Shown: piece by piece, positions 25,157-34,080 of the stretch
How positions within the stretch are numbered: the first letter of the stretch is position 1
Layout of the letters: every line of letters starts with the position of its first letter
DNA from: Alteraurantiacibacter hainanensis
GTDB lineage: Bacteria; Pseudomonadota; Alphaproteobacteria; Sphingomonadales; Sphingomonadaceae
Direction of reading: 5' to 3'
Length of the DNA stretch: 64,000 nucleotides
Assembly (NCBI RefSeq): GCF_036321025.1
Contig: NZ_JAZAPB010000002.1
Span: forward strand, 1,674,001-1,738,000
Notes under the pieces: generated by a model
What the model was told of the DNA's origin: nothing
The model's input: only the letters and a program-made list of their open reading frames with translations
Databases searched by the model: none
Translations under genes and position numbers: made by a program

Positions 25157-26349
25157 CGCACGAACAGGCTGGCGAGTTCGACGTGCGTGGACCATCGGAA
25201 TTGCCCCACGGGTCGCAACTCCGCCAGCGCGAACCCTGCCGAGGCCAACTGCGCCGCATCGCGCGCCCAGCTGGACGGATTGCAGCTGACATAGACGACC
25301 TTCGCCACCTGGCTCGCGGCGATCTGCTCCACCTGCGATCTCGCCCCCGCACGCGGCGGATCGAGCAGCACGGCGTCAAAAGAAGAAAGTTCGTCCGCGC
25401 GCAGCGGATTGCGGAAGAGGTCACGGTGCGCGCAATCGACCGGCAGGCGTGACTGATTGGCGGTATTTCGCAAGGCAGTGATTGCCGCTGCGTCCGCTTC
25501 CGCCGCCAGCACTTGTGACTGCCCTGCCAGCGACAGTGCGAAGGTACCCAGCCCCGCGAAAAGGTCTGCCACCCGCTGCGATCCCGCGATCCAGTCGCGC
25601 GCCGCCTGCACCAGCGCGGCCTCGCCATGCGCGGTGGCCTGCAGGAAAGCCCCTGCCGGAAACGGCACCGGCACGCCGCCGAGTGTCACCGTGACGGGCT
25701 CGGGCTCCCAGAAGCTCTCGGCTCCGAAGCCATGGTCCAGCGTCAGGCGGGCAAGGTTCTGATCGCGGCAGAAGTCCAGCAGGCTTTCGGTCTGTTCGAG
25801 CCCGTCGGGCGTGAACCCTTCCAGCCCGAGGTCCACGCCCTGATCGGTCAGGGTCATCTCTACGCCGATGGCATAGCGCCCCTTCAGCCGGGCCAGATAG
25901 TCGCGCAGCGGCGGGACGAGCGCGAACAGCTGAGGATGCAGGACATGGCATTCGCGCATGTCGACCACCTTGTGCGATGCCGTGCGCGTGAACCCTATCA
26001 GGGGCCGTCCGCCGCCGTTGATGGCACGCAGGGATGCGCGTCGGCGCGTTCGCGGGGGGGACATGGCGGGTTCGGCAACGATTGCGGGCTCCAGCCCCTG
26101 GGAAAGAGCCGCGTGTGTCACCCGGTCACGCACGAAGGCCGCGAGCGTCGCCTCGTCGCAGTGCTGCAACTGGCACGCTCCGCAGGTGCCGAAGTGGCGA
26201 CAAGGCGGCTCGACATGGTGCGGACCGGGCACGAGGGTGCCATCGGCACCCACCATGTCGCCAGGTGCGGCGTTCGCGACATGGCGGCCATCGGCAGTGA
26301 TGCCGTCGCCCTTGGCCGCGAGGCGCACGATTTCGCTGGATTCGCTCAC
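25147..26349 (-). CDS. Class I SAM-dependent RNA methyltransferase (TrmA/RlmC/RlmD family)
   Basis: A 400-residue m5U methyltransferase homologue. The [4Fe-4S] Cys set is CRHFGTCGACQLQHC near residues 49-63; the SAM site is VADLFAGLGTFALSLA; LLDPPRAGA and the catalytic Cys in YVSCNPSSWARD follow. It methylates uridine in 23S rRNA or tRNA; which one is not decidable here. The start is a GTG at 26349, forming a GTGA overlap with the end of the NAD(P)H-hydrate gene, so the two are coupled. Confidence 0.92.
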   Translation of the reverse strand: MSESSEIVRLAAKGDGITADGRHVANAAPGDMVGADGTLVPGPHHVEPPCRHFGTCGACQLQHCDEATLAAFVRDRVTHAALSQGLEPAIVAEPAMSPPRTRRRASLRAINGGGRPLIGFTRTASHKVVDMRECHVLHPQLFALVPPLRDYLARLKGRYAIGVEMTLTDQGVDLGLEGFTPDGLEQTESLLDFCRDQNLARLTLDHGFGAESFWEPEPVTVTLGGVPVPFPAGAFLQATAHGEAALVQAARDWIAGSQRVADLFAGLGTFALSLAGQSQVLAAEADAAAITALRNTANQSRLPVDCAHRDLFRNPLRADELSSFDAVLLDPPRAGARSQVEQIAASQVAKVVYVSCNPSSWARDAAQLASAGFALAELRPVGQFRWSTHVELASLFVRQD

Positions 26350-27734
26350 AGAAAGGCCGCGTAGGCCCTTGGTAGCGCATCGACAAGTTCGCTGGCGGTG
26401 AAGCTTGGCCCGGCAAGGCTCGCTGCCTCCGCATGCAACTGCACCGCTTCCTCCGCAGCGGTGAACGGGTCGCGGCCGGTTGCCATGCGCGCCGTGCACA
26501 TTCCGGCAAGGACGTCTCCCGTTCCCGCGGTGGAGAGCCACGGCGAGGTTGGCGGAAAGAGGCGCGTTCCCTGTGTCCCGACCAGTATGTTGTCCGGTCC
26601 CTTGGCGAGGATCGTCATGCCGCTGCTCTCGTGAAGGGCCTGCGCCTTGTCGAGCTTGGTGCCCGCGACGATGCCGAATGCACCGCAAAGCCGGTCCAGT
26701 TCGCCCTCGTGCGGCGTTGCAAGCACCTTGTCGGCCGCGATGATCTCCATCTCGGGACGCAGCAGGCTGAGGGCATCGGCATCGAGGACAAGTGGCAGTC
26801 CGACCCTGAGCGTGTCGAGCAACCTGCGCCGCGCGGCGTCGTCCTGCCCCAGACCCGGTCCGATAAGCAGGGCGCCCACGCGATCATCGTTCAAGAGCGC
26901 GCACGCATCTCCGCTCTCGTCCAGGACGATGTCGGCTGGCAAGGCCGGGTGCGAGTGGGGTGCGGCGAGTTTCACGTACCCCGCTCCGGCATGCTGCGCC
27001 GCGGTCGAGGCGAGCATCGCGGCTCCAGGCATGGCGCCGCCGACAATACCCGCAAGGCCGCGCGAGTACTTGTGGGAATCGGGGGCCGGTTCCTCAATGC
27101 GGGGGCGACGGGCCATCTGCACCGCGTCTTCCACCGCGCCCACCCCGATATCGAAAAGGCGCCTTGCACCCATCATGCCTGAAGCGGGCATCAACCAGTG
27201 AGCACGCTTCCAGGCTCCCAGGGCAATTGTCAGGTCGTAGGAGGGAAGCTCATCGTTGAGTTGCCGCCCGGTATCGCTGTCGATCCCGCTGGGCATGTCC
27301 ACGGCCACGCAAAGATCATGCGTCCGGGCCAGCCCATTCAGCCGGTCGAGCAACTTCGCATCGAGGGGCCGCCCCAGGCCGGTGCCGAACAGGCAATCCA
27401 CGAAGACGCCGCCACCTGCCGTATCGACAGGTTCACCGCCCCATTTCGCCCGCGCTGTTTTCGCCGCGTCGGTCTTGGGCGGGATCGGAGCGACGAGCGA
27501 GACGTCCAGGCCTCGCTCCGCCAGTACGCGGGCGATAACGTATCCGTCTCCGCCATTGTTGCCGGGTCCGCACAGCACGGTGACGGGCCGACCGGCGGCA
27601 AGCCGCCAGATCCAGTCCGCCGCACCTGCTCCGGCGCGCTCCATCAGGGATTCCACGGTTTCGCCGCGATCGATCAGGGCCTGTTCGGCCTTCTGCATCT
27701 GCCCGGCGGTGAGTATCTGGTTCGGTGCTTCCAT
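26346..27734 (-). CDS. nnr: Bifunctional NAD(P)H-hydrate epimerase / ADP-dependent NAD(P)H-hydrate dehydratase
   Basis: A 462-residue fusion that repairs damaged NADHX and NADPHX. The N-terminal YjeF_N epimerase has VLCGPGNNGGDGYVIAR (about residues 54-70) and VDMPSGIDSDTG; the C-terminal ribokinase-like dehydratase starts near residue 215 with RGLAGIVGGAMPGAAMLA and has VLDADAL, ATPHEGELDRL and the catalytic STAGTGDVLAGM. It is cytoplasmic. Both halves look complete. It is coupled to the downstream methyltransferase. Confidence 0.95.
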   Translation of the reverse strand: MEAPNQILTAGQMQKAEQALIDRGETVESLMERAGAGAADWIWRLAAGRPVTVLCGPGNNGGDGYVIARVLAERGLDVSLVAPIPPKTDAAKTARAKWGGEPVDTAGGGVFVDCLFGTGLGRPLDAKLLDRLNGLARTHDLCVAVDMPSGIDSDTGRQLNDELPSYDLTIALGAWKRAHWLMPASGMMGARRLFDIGVGAVEDAVQMARRPRIEEPAPDSHKYSRGLAGIVGGAMPGAAMLASTAAQHAGAGYVKLAAPHSHPALPADIVLDESGDACALLNDDRVGALLIGPGLGQDDAARRRLLDTLRVGLPLVLDADALSLLRPEMEIIAADKVLATPHEGELDRLCGAFGIVAGTKLDKAQALHESSGMTILAKGPDNILVGTQGTRLFPPTSPWLSTAGTGDVLAGMCTARMATGRDPFTAAEEAVQLHAEAASLAGPSFTASELVDALPRAYAAFL

Positions 27735-27737
27735 CGA

Positions 27738-28085
27738 TTACTCGACGAGCGGCAAGTGATATCGATCCGAGCCGACGCGGACTTCGACGTAGCCGCCACG
27801 CTCGGTCACTTCAGCCTGTTCGGCTCCATCGGCGGTCACGATGCCTCGACCGGGCACGCCGAGATCGAAGCGGCGGAAGGCACCGTCGGGATGCCGCACG
27901 ATCAGCTGGCTCTGTCCTTCGAGCGTTACCCGCTCCATCGTGCAGTCGCGCCCGAATCCGCCGGCGCCGTTCAGCGAACAATCGATCCCAGTCGCAGCCG
28001 TCTGGGGCAGGCCCTCTCCCGCCTCGGCCCCGCAGGCAGCCAGGGCCAACGGCAGCAGGCAGGCCGCCAACAGGCGTTCAGACAC
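27738..28085 (-). CDS. Small hypothetical lipoprotein
   Basis: A 115-residue protein with a lipoprotein signal (LLAACLLPLALAACGAEAGEG) whose lipobox Cys is in LAAC. The mature part has two Cys residues (IDCSLNGAGGFGRDC) and beta-rich segments (LIVRHPDGAFRRFDLG). I do not recognise a family with a known function. It overlaps the 3' end of ilvD by eight bases and is three bases from nnr, so it is transcribed within this leftward run. Confidence 0.75.
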   Translation of the reverse strand: MSERLLAACLLPLALAACGAEAGEGLPQTAATGIDCSLNGAGGFGRDCTMERVTLEGQSQLIVRHPDGAFRRFDLGVPGRGIVTADGAEQAEVTERGGYVEVRVGSDRYHLPLVE

Positions 28086-29937
28086 CGCCCGTCACCTGCG
28101 AAACGTCGCGCACCGCGCCCTTGGCCGCGCTGGTCGTCATGGCGGCATAGGCCTGCAGCGCCGGCGTCACGCGCCGCTGGCGCTTCTCCACGGGCTTCCA
28201 TGCCTTGTCGCCCCGCGCTTCCATGTCCGCGCGGCGATGGGCGAGCTCGTCCTCGCTTACGGCGAGGTTGATGGTTCGCCCGGGGATATCGATCTCGATG
28301 GTGTCGCCGGTCTGCGCCAGGGCGATCAGTCCGCCCTCGCCCGCTTCGGGAGAGACATGCCCGATCGAAAGGCCAGAGGTTCCGCCCGAAAAGCGCCCGT
28401 CGGTGAGAAGAGCACAGGCAGCCCCAAGTCCCTTCGACTTGAGGTAGCTGGTGGGATAGAGCATTTCCTGCATTCCGGGTCCGCCCCTTGGGCCCTCGTA
28501 GCGGATCACCACCACTTCGCCCGCCTTCACCTCGTCCCCCAGGATGCCTGCGACAGCCGCGTCCTGGCTTTCGTAAACGCGCGCCTTGCCGGTGAATGTG
28601 AGGATGCTCTCATCGACGCCAGCGGTCTTCACGATGCATCCGTCGCGGGCGATATTGCCGTAAAGCACCGCCAGTCCGCCGTCCTGCGAAAAGGCATGAT
28701 CGGCGCTACGGATCACGCCGCCCTCGCGGTCGAGGTCCAGTTCCTCCCACCGGCGCGACTGGCTGAAGGCCGTCTGCGTGGGCACGCCGCCAGGCGCGGC
28801 GCGATAGAATTCGTGGACCTTGGGATTTCCGGTGCGGGCCACGTCCCAATCGTCCAGCGCATCGCCCATCGTCGGGCTGTGCACGGTCGGCAGCGCGGTA
28901 TGCAGCAGTCCGGCCCGGTCGAGTTCGCCCAGGATCGCCATGATCCCGCCGGCGCGGTGCACGTCTTCCATGTGCACGTCGTTCTTGGCCGGGGCGACCT
29001 TGGACAGGCAGGGCACCTTGCGGCTCAGCCGGTCGATATCCTCCATGGTGAAATCCACGCCCGCCTCGTTCGCGGCGGCAAGCAGGTGCAGCACCGTGTT
29101 GGTGGAGCCGCCCATGGCGATGTCCAGGCTCATGGCATTCTCGAATGCCTCGAAACTGGCGATGGAGCGCGGCAGCACGCTCTCATCGTCCTCCTCGTAA
29201 TAGCGCTTGGCCAGCGCGACGACGAGCCGCCCGGCCCGCTCGAAAAGGCCCTTCCGATCCGAATGCGTGGCAAGCTGGGATCCGTTGCCCGGCAGCGAGA
29301 GGCCCAGTGCCTCCGTCAGGCAATTCATCGAATTGGCGGTGAACATGCCGGAGCAACTGCCGCAGGTGGGACAGGCGGAACGCTCTATGTCGGCCACTTC
29401 CTCGTCAGTCATCCGCTCGTCCGCGGCGGCGACCATGGCATCCACCAGGTCCAGCGCCACTTCCTTGCCCTTCAGCACCACCTTGCCCGCTTCCATCGGG
29501 CCGCCCGAGACGAAAACGCACGGGACGTTCAGGCGCATGGCGGCCATCAGCATGCCGGGAGTGATCTTGTCGCAGTTGGAAATGCACACCATCGCATCGG
29601 CGCAGTGGGCATTGACCATGTATTCGACGCTGTCGGCGATCAGGTCGCGGCTGGGCAGCGAATAGAGCATGCCGTCGTGGCCCATGGCGATGCCATCGTC
29701 CACGGCGATGGTGTTGAACTCCTTCGCCACGCCGCCGGCCGCCTCGATCTGTCGCGCCACCAGCTGGCCAAGATCCTTCAGGTGGACATGACCCGGAACG
29801 AACTGGGTGAACGAATTGACGACGGCGATGATCGGCTTGCCGAAATCTTCGTCTTTCATTCCCGTGGCGCGCCACAGGCCGCGGGCGCCGGCCATGTTGC
29901 GGCCGTGGGTTGTCGTGCGAGAGCGATATGCGGGCAT
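28078..29937 (-). CDS. ilvD: Dihydroxy-acid dehydratase
   Basis: A 619-residue IlvD, which dehydrates 2,3-dihydroxy-isovalerate and -methylvalerate in the valine/isoleucine pathway. Iron-sulfur Cys residues are in SNCDKITPGM and CPTCGSCSGMFTANSMNC; the typical N-terminus MPAYRSRTTTHGRNMAGARG and the catalytic-serine region ALLTDGRFSGGTSGLS are present. Length and motifs suggest the long, [4Fe-4S]-type form. No other ilv genes are in the window. Confidence 0.97.
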   Translation of the reverse strand: MPAYRSRTTTHGRNMAGARGLWRATGMKDEDFGKPIIAVVNSFTQFVPGHVHLKDLGQLVARQIEAAGGVAKEFNTIAVDDGIAMGHDGMLYSLPSRDLIADSVEYMVNAHCADAMVCISNCDKITPGMLMAAMRLNVPCVFVSGGPMEAGKVVLKGKEVALDLVDAMVAAADERMTDEEVADIERSACPTCGSCSGMFTANSMNCLTEALGLSLPGNGSQLATHSDRKGLFERAGRLVVALAKRYYEEDDESVLPRSIASFEAFENAMSLDIAMGGSTNTVLHLLAAANEAGVDFTMEDIDRLSRKVPCLSKVAPAKNDVHMEDVHRAGGIMAILGELDRAGLLHTALPTVHSPTMGDALDDWDVARTGNPKVHEFYRAAPGGVPTQTAFSQSRRWEELDLDREGGVIRSADHAFSQDGGLAVLYGNIARDGCIVKTAGVDESILTFTGKARVYESQDAAVAGILGDEVKAGEVVVIRYEGPRGGPGMQEMLYPTSYLKSKGLGAACALLTDGRFSGGTSGLSIGHVSPEAGEGGLIALAQTGDTIEIDIPGRTINLAVSEDELAHRRADMEARGDKAWKPVEKRQRRVTPALQAYAAMTTSAAKGAVRDVSQVTGGV

Positions 29938-30065
29938 TTTCGATCCTGTCGGTAACTCGCGGGCAACCTAGCGGAACCGCACCCGCAACCGAAACAGGAA
30001 ATGTTTGAACGCCGGGAAGCGCGCTTTTCCGAGACGTGGATAGTGGACGCGCTCGCCCGCCAGGA

Positions 30066-30797
30066 TCACTCGTAAGTGTCTATCGCCAGCTTCACCCGTC
30101 CGGCAACGTCGGCAATGATCGCCGCCCAGCGTGCCTGCCCGGTCTCGGTGGCGATCAGGTCGTTGCGGATCTCTATCGCGCAGTAGGGCCGCCCCTTCGC
30201 TTCGGCGTGACGGTTCATCGTGGCGTTGAGCTGCTTGCCCGAATAGGGTTCGTTGTCGCCTACGGTCACGCCCAGCTCTCCGAACAGGCGGATGGCATGC
30301 TGCGCGGCGCGCTCGTCCTCGTTGTAGAGAAGGCCAATCTCCCACGGTCGCTCCGCCTCGGGATCGCTTTCCATCGTGGGCGTGAAGCTGTGGATGGAAA
30401 GGATCAGGCCGGGATCGACCTCGTCCAGCCAGCGCTCCATTTCCTTGTGATAGGGGCGATGGAAGGCATCGAGCCGCGCCTCGCGGTTGGCACCGATGTT
30501 GCCGGGCACCAGTATTCCGTCGGTGTTGACCGGGATGAGGTTCTCGTTCTCCTCTTCCCGGTGCATGTCGATCACGAGGCGGCTGATGTCGCTCAGCAGA
30601 GCGGCGATGCCGTGACGGCGGGCAAGGCGCTCGCACACGCCGCCAGCGCCGATGTCGTAGGCGACATGCTTGTCCAGCGTCTCTGCGGAAATGCCCAGTT
30701 CGATATCCTCGGGAACACGGTTCGAGGCATGGTCGCAAACCGCCACGATACCGCCGGGCCTCGCCTCGCCGATATGGCGGTAGACCGTCTCGCTCAT
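30066..30797 (-). CDS. N-formylglutamate amidohydrolase family protein
   Basis: A 243-residue FGase-fold hydrolase. The family N-terminal motif is VAVCDHASNRVPEDIELG, and a metal/catalytic set is seen in RLVIDMHREEENENLIP, ILSIHSFTP and NEPYSGKQLNATMNRH. It cleaves N-formyl or related amide bonds; no histidine utilisation genes are nearby, so the substrate may differ. ATG 30797 overlaps the ispE stop (ATGA), and is chosen over an in-frame ATG at 30821. Confidence 0.88.
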   Translation of the reverse strand: MSETVYRHIGEARPGGIVAVCDHASNRVPEDIELGISAETLDKHVAYDIGAGGVCERLARRHGIAALLSDISRLVIDMHREEENENLIPVNTDGILVPGNIGANREARLDAFHRPYHKEMERWLDEVDPGLILSIHSFTPTMESDPEAERPWEIGLLYNEDERAAQHAIRLFGELGVTVGDNEPYSGKQLNATMNRHAEAKGRPYCAIEIRNDLIATETGQARWAAIIADVAGRVKLAIDTYE

Positions 30798-31606
30798 CGC
30801 AATTGTCCTTTCATCTGCCACCAGTCGGGATGATCCGATGCCAGCCTTTGCGCCGCCCTATCGCGGAATTCCGCCGATTCATAAAGGGCAAAGCAGGTTG
30901 CCCCGGAGCCGGACATCTCGGCAATCCAGGGATCGGTGGCCTCCAGAGCGCCCAGCACATCGGCGATTGCGGGACATATCGCGATGGCAGGATCGCGCAG
31001 ATCGTTGCGTCCTTCGCTGGCGATCTCTTGAGCCGAACCCTGCGGCAGTGCGCCGCGATCCACCCCGTCCCAGCCCTTGAACACAGGGCCAGTAGGAAGC
31101 GGTATCCGCGGATTGACAAGCAGCACGGCCATTCCTGCCATATCGTTTTCAACCGGTTCCAGTTCCGTCCCGGTCCCGCGTCCCACGGCCATTTCGCTGC
31201 GGACACAGGCCGGAACGTCGGCACCGAGCCTGGCGGCACGCTCGGGCCAGTCCTCCGGCAATCCGTGTGCCTTCTCCACCAGGCGGAAAAGCGCACCCGC
31301 ATCGGCGGAGCCGCCACCCAGCCCCGCAGCGACGGGCAGGTTCTTCTCAAGGGTAATCGCCAGGCCATCGGGTCGGGGAAGCACGCCGAGCGCGCCCATC
31401 ACGATATTGTCGAAGGGGCTGTCCAGGGCAGCGGCAAACTCGCCCGTGGTTGTCAGGCTGTCCGCGTCCGCCGAACGGGCGACCAGCCTGTCGCCGGCAT
31501 CGACGAAGGCGAAGAGGGTCTCCAGCTCGTGATAACCATCCTCGCGCCGCCTGCGGACATGCAGCGCAAGGTTGATCTTGGCATAGGCTGTCTCGGTCAG
31601 CTGCAA
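30794..31606 (-). CDS. ispE: 4-(cytidine 5'-diphospho)-2-C-methyl-D-erythritol kinase
   Basis: A 270-residue GHMP kinase of the MEP isoprenoid pathway. It opens with AYAKINLALHVRRRREDGYHELET, the diagnostic IspE start, and has the ATP-binding loop PVAAGLGGGSADAGA and the C-terminal SGSGATCFALY. Enzyme is cytoplasmic and essential in organisms lacking the mevalonate route. It is followed directly by the N-formylglutamate hydrolase gene and preceded by the ETF oxidoreductase gene seven bases away. Confidence 0.96.
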   Translation of the reverse strand: MQLTETAYAKINLALHVRRRREDGYHELETLFAFVDAGDRLVARSADADSLTTTGEFAAALDSPFDNIVMGALGVLPRPDGLAITLEKNLPVAAGLGGGSADAGALFRLVEKAHGLPEDWPERAARLGADVPACVRSEMAVGRGTGTELEPVENDMAGMAVLLVNPRIPLPTGPVFKGWDGVDRGALPQGSAQEIASEGRNDLRDPAIAICPAIADVLGALEATDPWIAEMSGSGATCFALYESAEFRDRAAQRLASDHPDWWQMKGQLR

Positions 31607-31613
31607 GGCAGCA

Positions 31614-33257
31614 TCACATGTTCGGATAGTTCGGGCCGCCGCCCCCTTCGGGCGTGGTCCAGTTGATGTTCTGGTTGGGATCCTTGATGTCGCAGGTCTT
31701 GCAGTGGACGCAGTTCTGCGAATTGATGACGAACTTCGGCTCCTCGCCGTCTTCCTTCACCCATTCGTAGACGCCCGCAGGGCAATAGCGCGTCGAAGGC
31801 CCGGCATAGACCTCCAGCTCGCTTTCGCGCTGAAGCTCCATGTCCTTAACTTTCAAGTGGTTGGGCTGGTCTTCTGCATGGTTCGTGAAGCTGTAGGACA
31901 CGCTGGTGAGACGGTCGAAGCTGATCTTGCCGTCGGGCTTGGGATAGTCGATCGGCCTGTGCAGGTCGGCGCGCTGGGTAGCCTCGTAATCGCGGTGGTG
32001 CCCCATCGAACCGAGCCCCACCCCCAGCGTGCGCAGCCACATGTCGGCGCCTGCCAGAACGGTGCCGATATCGCCGCCGAACTTGGCGACCAGCGGCTGG
32101 GCGTTCTGCACCTTCTTCAGTTCGGTTGCGATCCAGCTGTCGCGTAGGTTGGCGTCGTAGTCGGCCAGCTCGGTATGCTCGTGGCCCTCGCCGATCGCCG
32201 CCGCCACGCTTTCAGCGGCCAGCATGCCGCTCTTCATAGCGGTGTGGCTGCCCTTGATGCGCGGCACGTTGACGAAGCCCGCCGCGCACCCGATCAGCGC
32301 GCCGCCGGGGAAGGCGAGTTTCGGCACCGACTGCCATCCACCCTCGTTGATCGCGCGCGCGCCATAGGCGACGCGGGTGCCGCCTTCGAGGTATTCCTTG
32401 ATCGCCGGGTGGTGCTTCCACCGCTGGAACTCCTGGAAGGGGTTCAAGTAGGGATTTTCGTAATCGAGCGCGGTCACGAAGCCCAAGGCGACCTGGCCGT
32501 TCGCCTGGTGATAGAGAAAACCGCCGCCCCAGGTGTCGCTTTCCGAAAGCGGCCAGCCCTGCGTGTGGATCACCCGGCCCGGCACGTGCTTCTCGGCGGG
32601 AATGTCCCACAGTTCCTTGATGCCGAGGCCATAGACCTGCGGCTGGCAATTCGCCTCGAGATCGAACTGCGCCTTCATCTGCTTGGTCAGGTTGCCTCGC
32701 GCACCCTCCGCAAACAGCGTGTATTTCGCCAGGATTTCCATGCCCGGCTGGTAGTCCGGCTTGTGAGAGCCATCGGCGGCAACGCCCATGTCCTGCGTGA
32801 TGACGCCGGTAACCGCGCCATCGTCACCGATGATCACTTCGGCGGCGGGAAAGCCCGGAAACACCATCACGCCGGCTGCCTCGGCCTGTTCGCCCAGCCA
32901 GCGGGTAAGGTTGCCCAGAGAGCCGGTGTAGCAGCCCTTGTTGCTCATCAACGGCGGCATCATGGCATGGGGAAGCGCGGTCTTGCCGCCCTTCGAGAGC
33001 ATCCAGTGCCAGTTATCGGTGACGGGCGTCTCTGCCATGGGGCAATCCATGTCGCGCCAGTCGGGCAGCAGTTCGTCTAGCGCGTTCGGATCGACCACCG
33101 CGCCGGAGAGGATATGCGCCCCGATCTCGGAGCCCTTCTCCAGCACCACCACTTCAAGCTCTTCGTTCAACTGCTTCAGCCGGATTGCCGCGGAAAGGCC
33201 GGCGACACCGCCACCAACAATCACGACATCGACGGGCATCGATTCCCGTTCACTCAT
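31614..33257 (-). CDS. Electron transfer flavoprotein-ubiquinone oxidoreductase
   Basis: A 547-residue membrane-associated FAD/iron-sulfur enzyme that passes electrons from ETF to ubiquinone in fatty-acid and amino-acid oxidation. FAD-binding GGGVAGLSAAIRL is near residues 14-26; the C-terminal ferredoxin region reads YEWVKEDGEEPKFVINSQNCVHCKTCDIKDP and the end is GGGPNYPNM. The ATG at 33257 is taken; an ATG directly before it at 33260 is equally possible. It is divergent from the UDG-family gene. Confidence 0.95.
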   Translation of the reverse strand: MSERESMPVDVVIVGGGVAGLSAAIRLKQLNEELEVVVLEKGSEIGAHILSGAVVDPNALDELLPDWRDMDCPMAETPVTDNWHWMLSKGGKTALPHAMMPPLMSNKGCYTGSLGNLTRWLGEQAEAAGVMVFPGFPAAEVIIGDDGAVTGVITQDMGVAADGSHKPDYQPGMEILAKYTLFAEGARGNLTKQMKAQFDLEANCQPQVYGLGIKELWDIPAEKHVPGRVIHTQGWPLSESDTWGGGFLYHQANGQVALGFVTALDYENPYLNPFQEFQRWKHHPAIKEYLEGGTRVAYGARAINEGGWQSVPKLAFPGGALIGCAAGFVNVPRIKGSHTAMKSGMLAAESVAAAIGEGHEHTELADYDANLRDSWIATELKKVQNAQPLVAKFGGDIGTVLAGADMWLRTLGVGLGSMGHHRDYEATQRADLHRPIDYPKPDGKISFDRLTSVSYSFTNHAEDQPNHLKVKDMELQRESELEVYAGPSTRYCPAGVYEWVKEDGEEPKFVINSQNCVHCKTCDIKDPNQNINWTTPEGGGGPNYPNM

Positions 33258-33342
33258 CATTTCGCCTCGTTTTGCGGAACATCCATCGGTGGGGACTTGA
33301 TCGTTGCCTTGCTGGGCGTCAAGACCGGCCAAAAGCCCGATA

Positions 33343-34080
33343 ATGGAAAATCGCACCGATATCCCGCTTGGCGAAAAGTTTGCCGCCACCATCGAATGGT
33401 GGCGCGATGCGGGCGTGGACTGTCAATTTTCCGACGAGATCGTGCCGCTCCTGTCGGAAGACGAGCTGCCTTCCCCCGCACGGCCGGCAGCACCGCAAGC
33501 AGCGCAGGTGGCCGAGGCCGAAAAGCCGCCCGAGCCCAGGATCAAGGCCTCCGACCTGCCCGACACCCTGGCCGAATTCCGCACCTGGTGGGTCGGCCCG
33601 GACAATCCCTTCGGCGCATCCCACGCCGCGAGCCTTGCCCCCATCGGCAAGGAAGATGCGCCGATCATGGTGCTGACGACCATGCCGGAAACCGACGATC
33701 GCGACAGTCTGCTGTCGGGCCCACAGGGCCGGCTGGCAGGCAATATTCTGCGCGCCATCGGTATCGATGCCGACACCGCCTATTTTTCCAGCGCCCTCCC
33801 GATGCACACGACCCTGCCCGACTGGAACGGGTTGATTGGAGAGGGTCTCGGCACCGTTATCGCGCATCACATTTCGCTGGCGCGCGCCCGGCGGTTGCTC
33901 GTGTTCGGCAGCCGCATACCGGCGCTGCTTGGCCATGACCCTGCCGAGCCTCCCGAATCCTTCGACCGGCATGGCGACGTGCCTGCCCTTGCCACCTTCT
34001 CACCCGATCGCCTGCTGGACCACGCACGCCAACGTGCGCGGCTCTGGAAAAGGCTTTGTGAATGGACCTCTGCCCAATGA
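33343..34080 (+). CDS. Uracil-DNA glycosylase family protein
   Basis: A 245-residue protein resembling the UDG superfamily. After a variable N-terminus there is the region WWVGPDNPFGASHA, then IMVLTTMPETDDRDSLLSGPQGRLAGNILRAIGIDADTAYFSSALP, which matches the motif-1 and family-4/5 layout, and LLVFGSRIPALLGHD late in the fold. The usual GxxPGxxE loop is changed to TTMPETDD, so activity on uracil is uncertain. It is coupled by an ATGA overlap to the transglycosylase gene. Confidence 0.75.
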   Translation: MENRTDIPLGEKFAATIEWWRDAGVDCQFSDEIVPLLSEDELPSPARPAAPQAAQVAEAEKPPEPRIKASDLPDTLAEFRTWWVGPDNPFGASHAASLAPIGKEDAPIMVLTTMPETDDRDSLLSGPQGRLAGNILRAIGIDADTAYFSSALPMHTTLPDWNGLIGEGLGTVIAHHISLARARRLLVFGSRIPALLGHDPAEPPESFDRHGDVPALATFSPDRLLDHARQRARLWKRLCEWTSAQ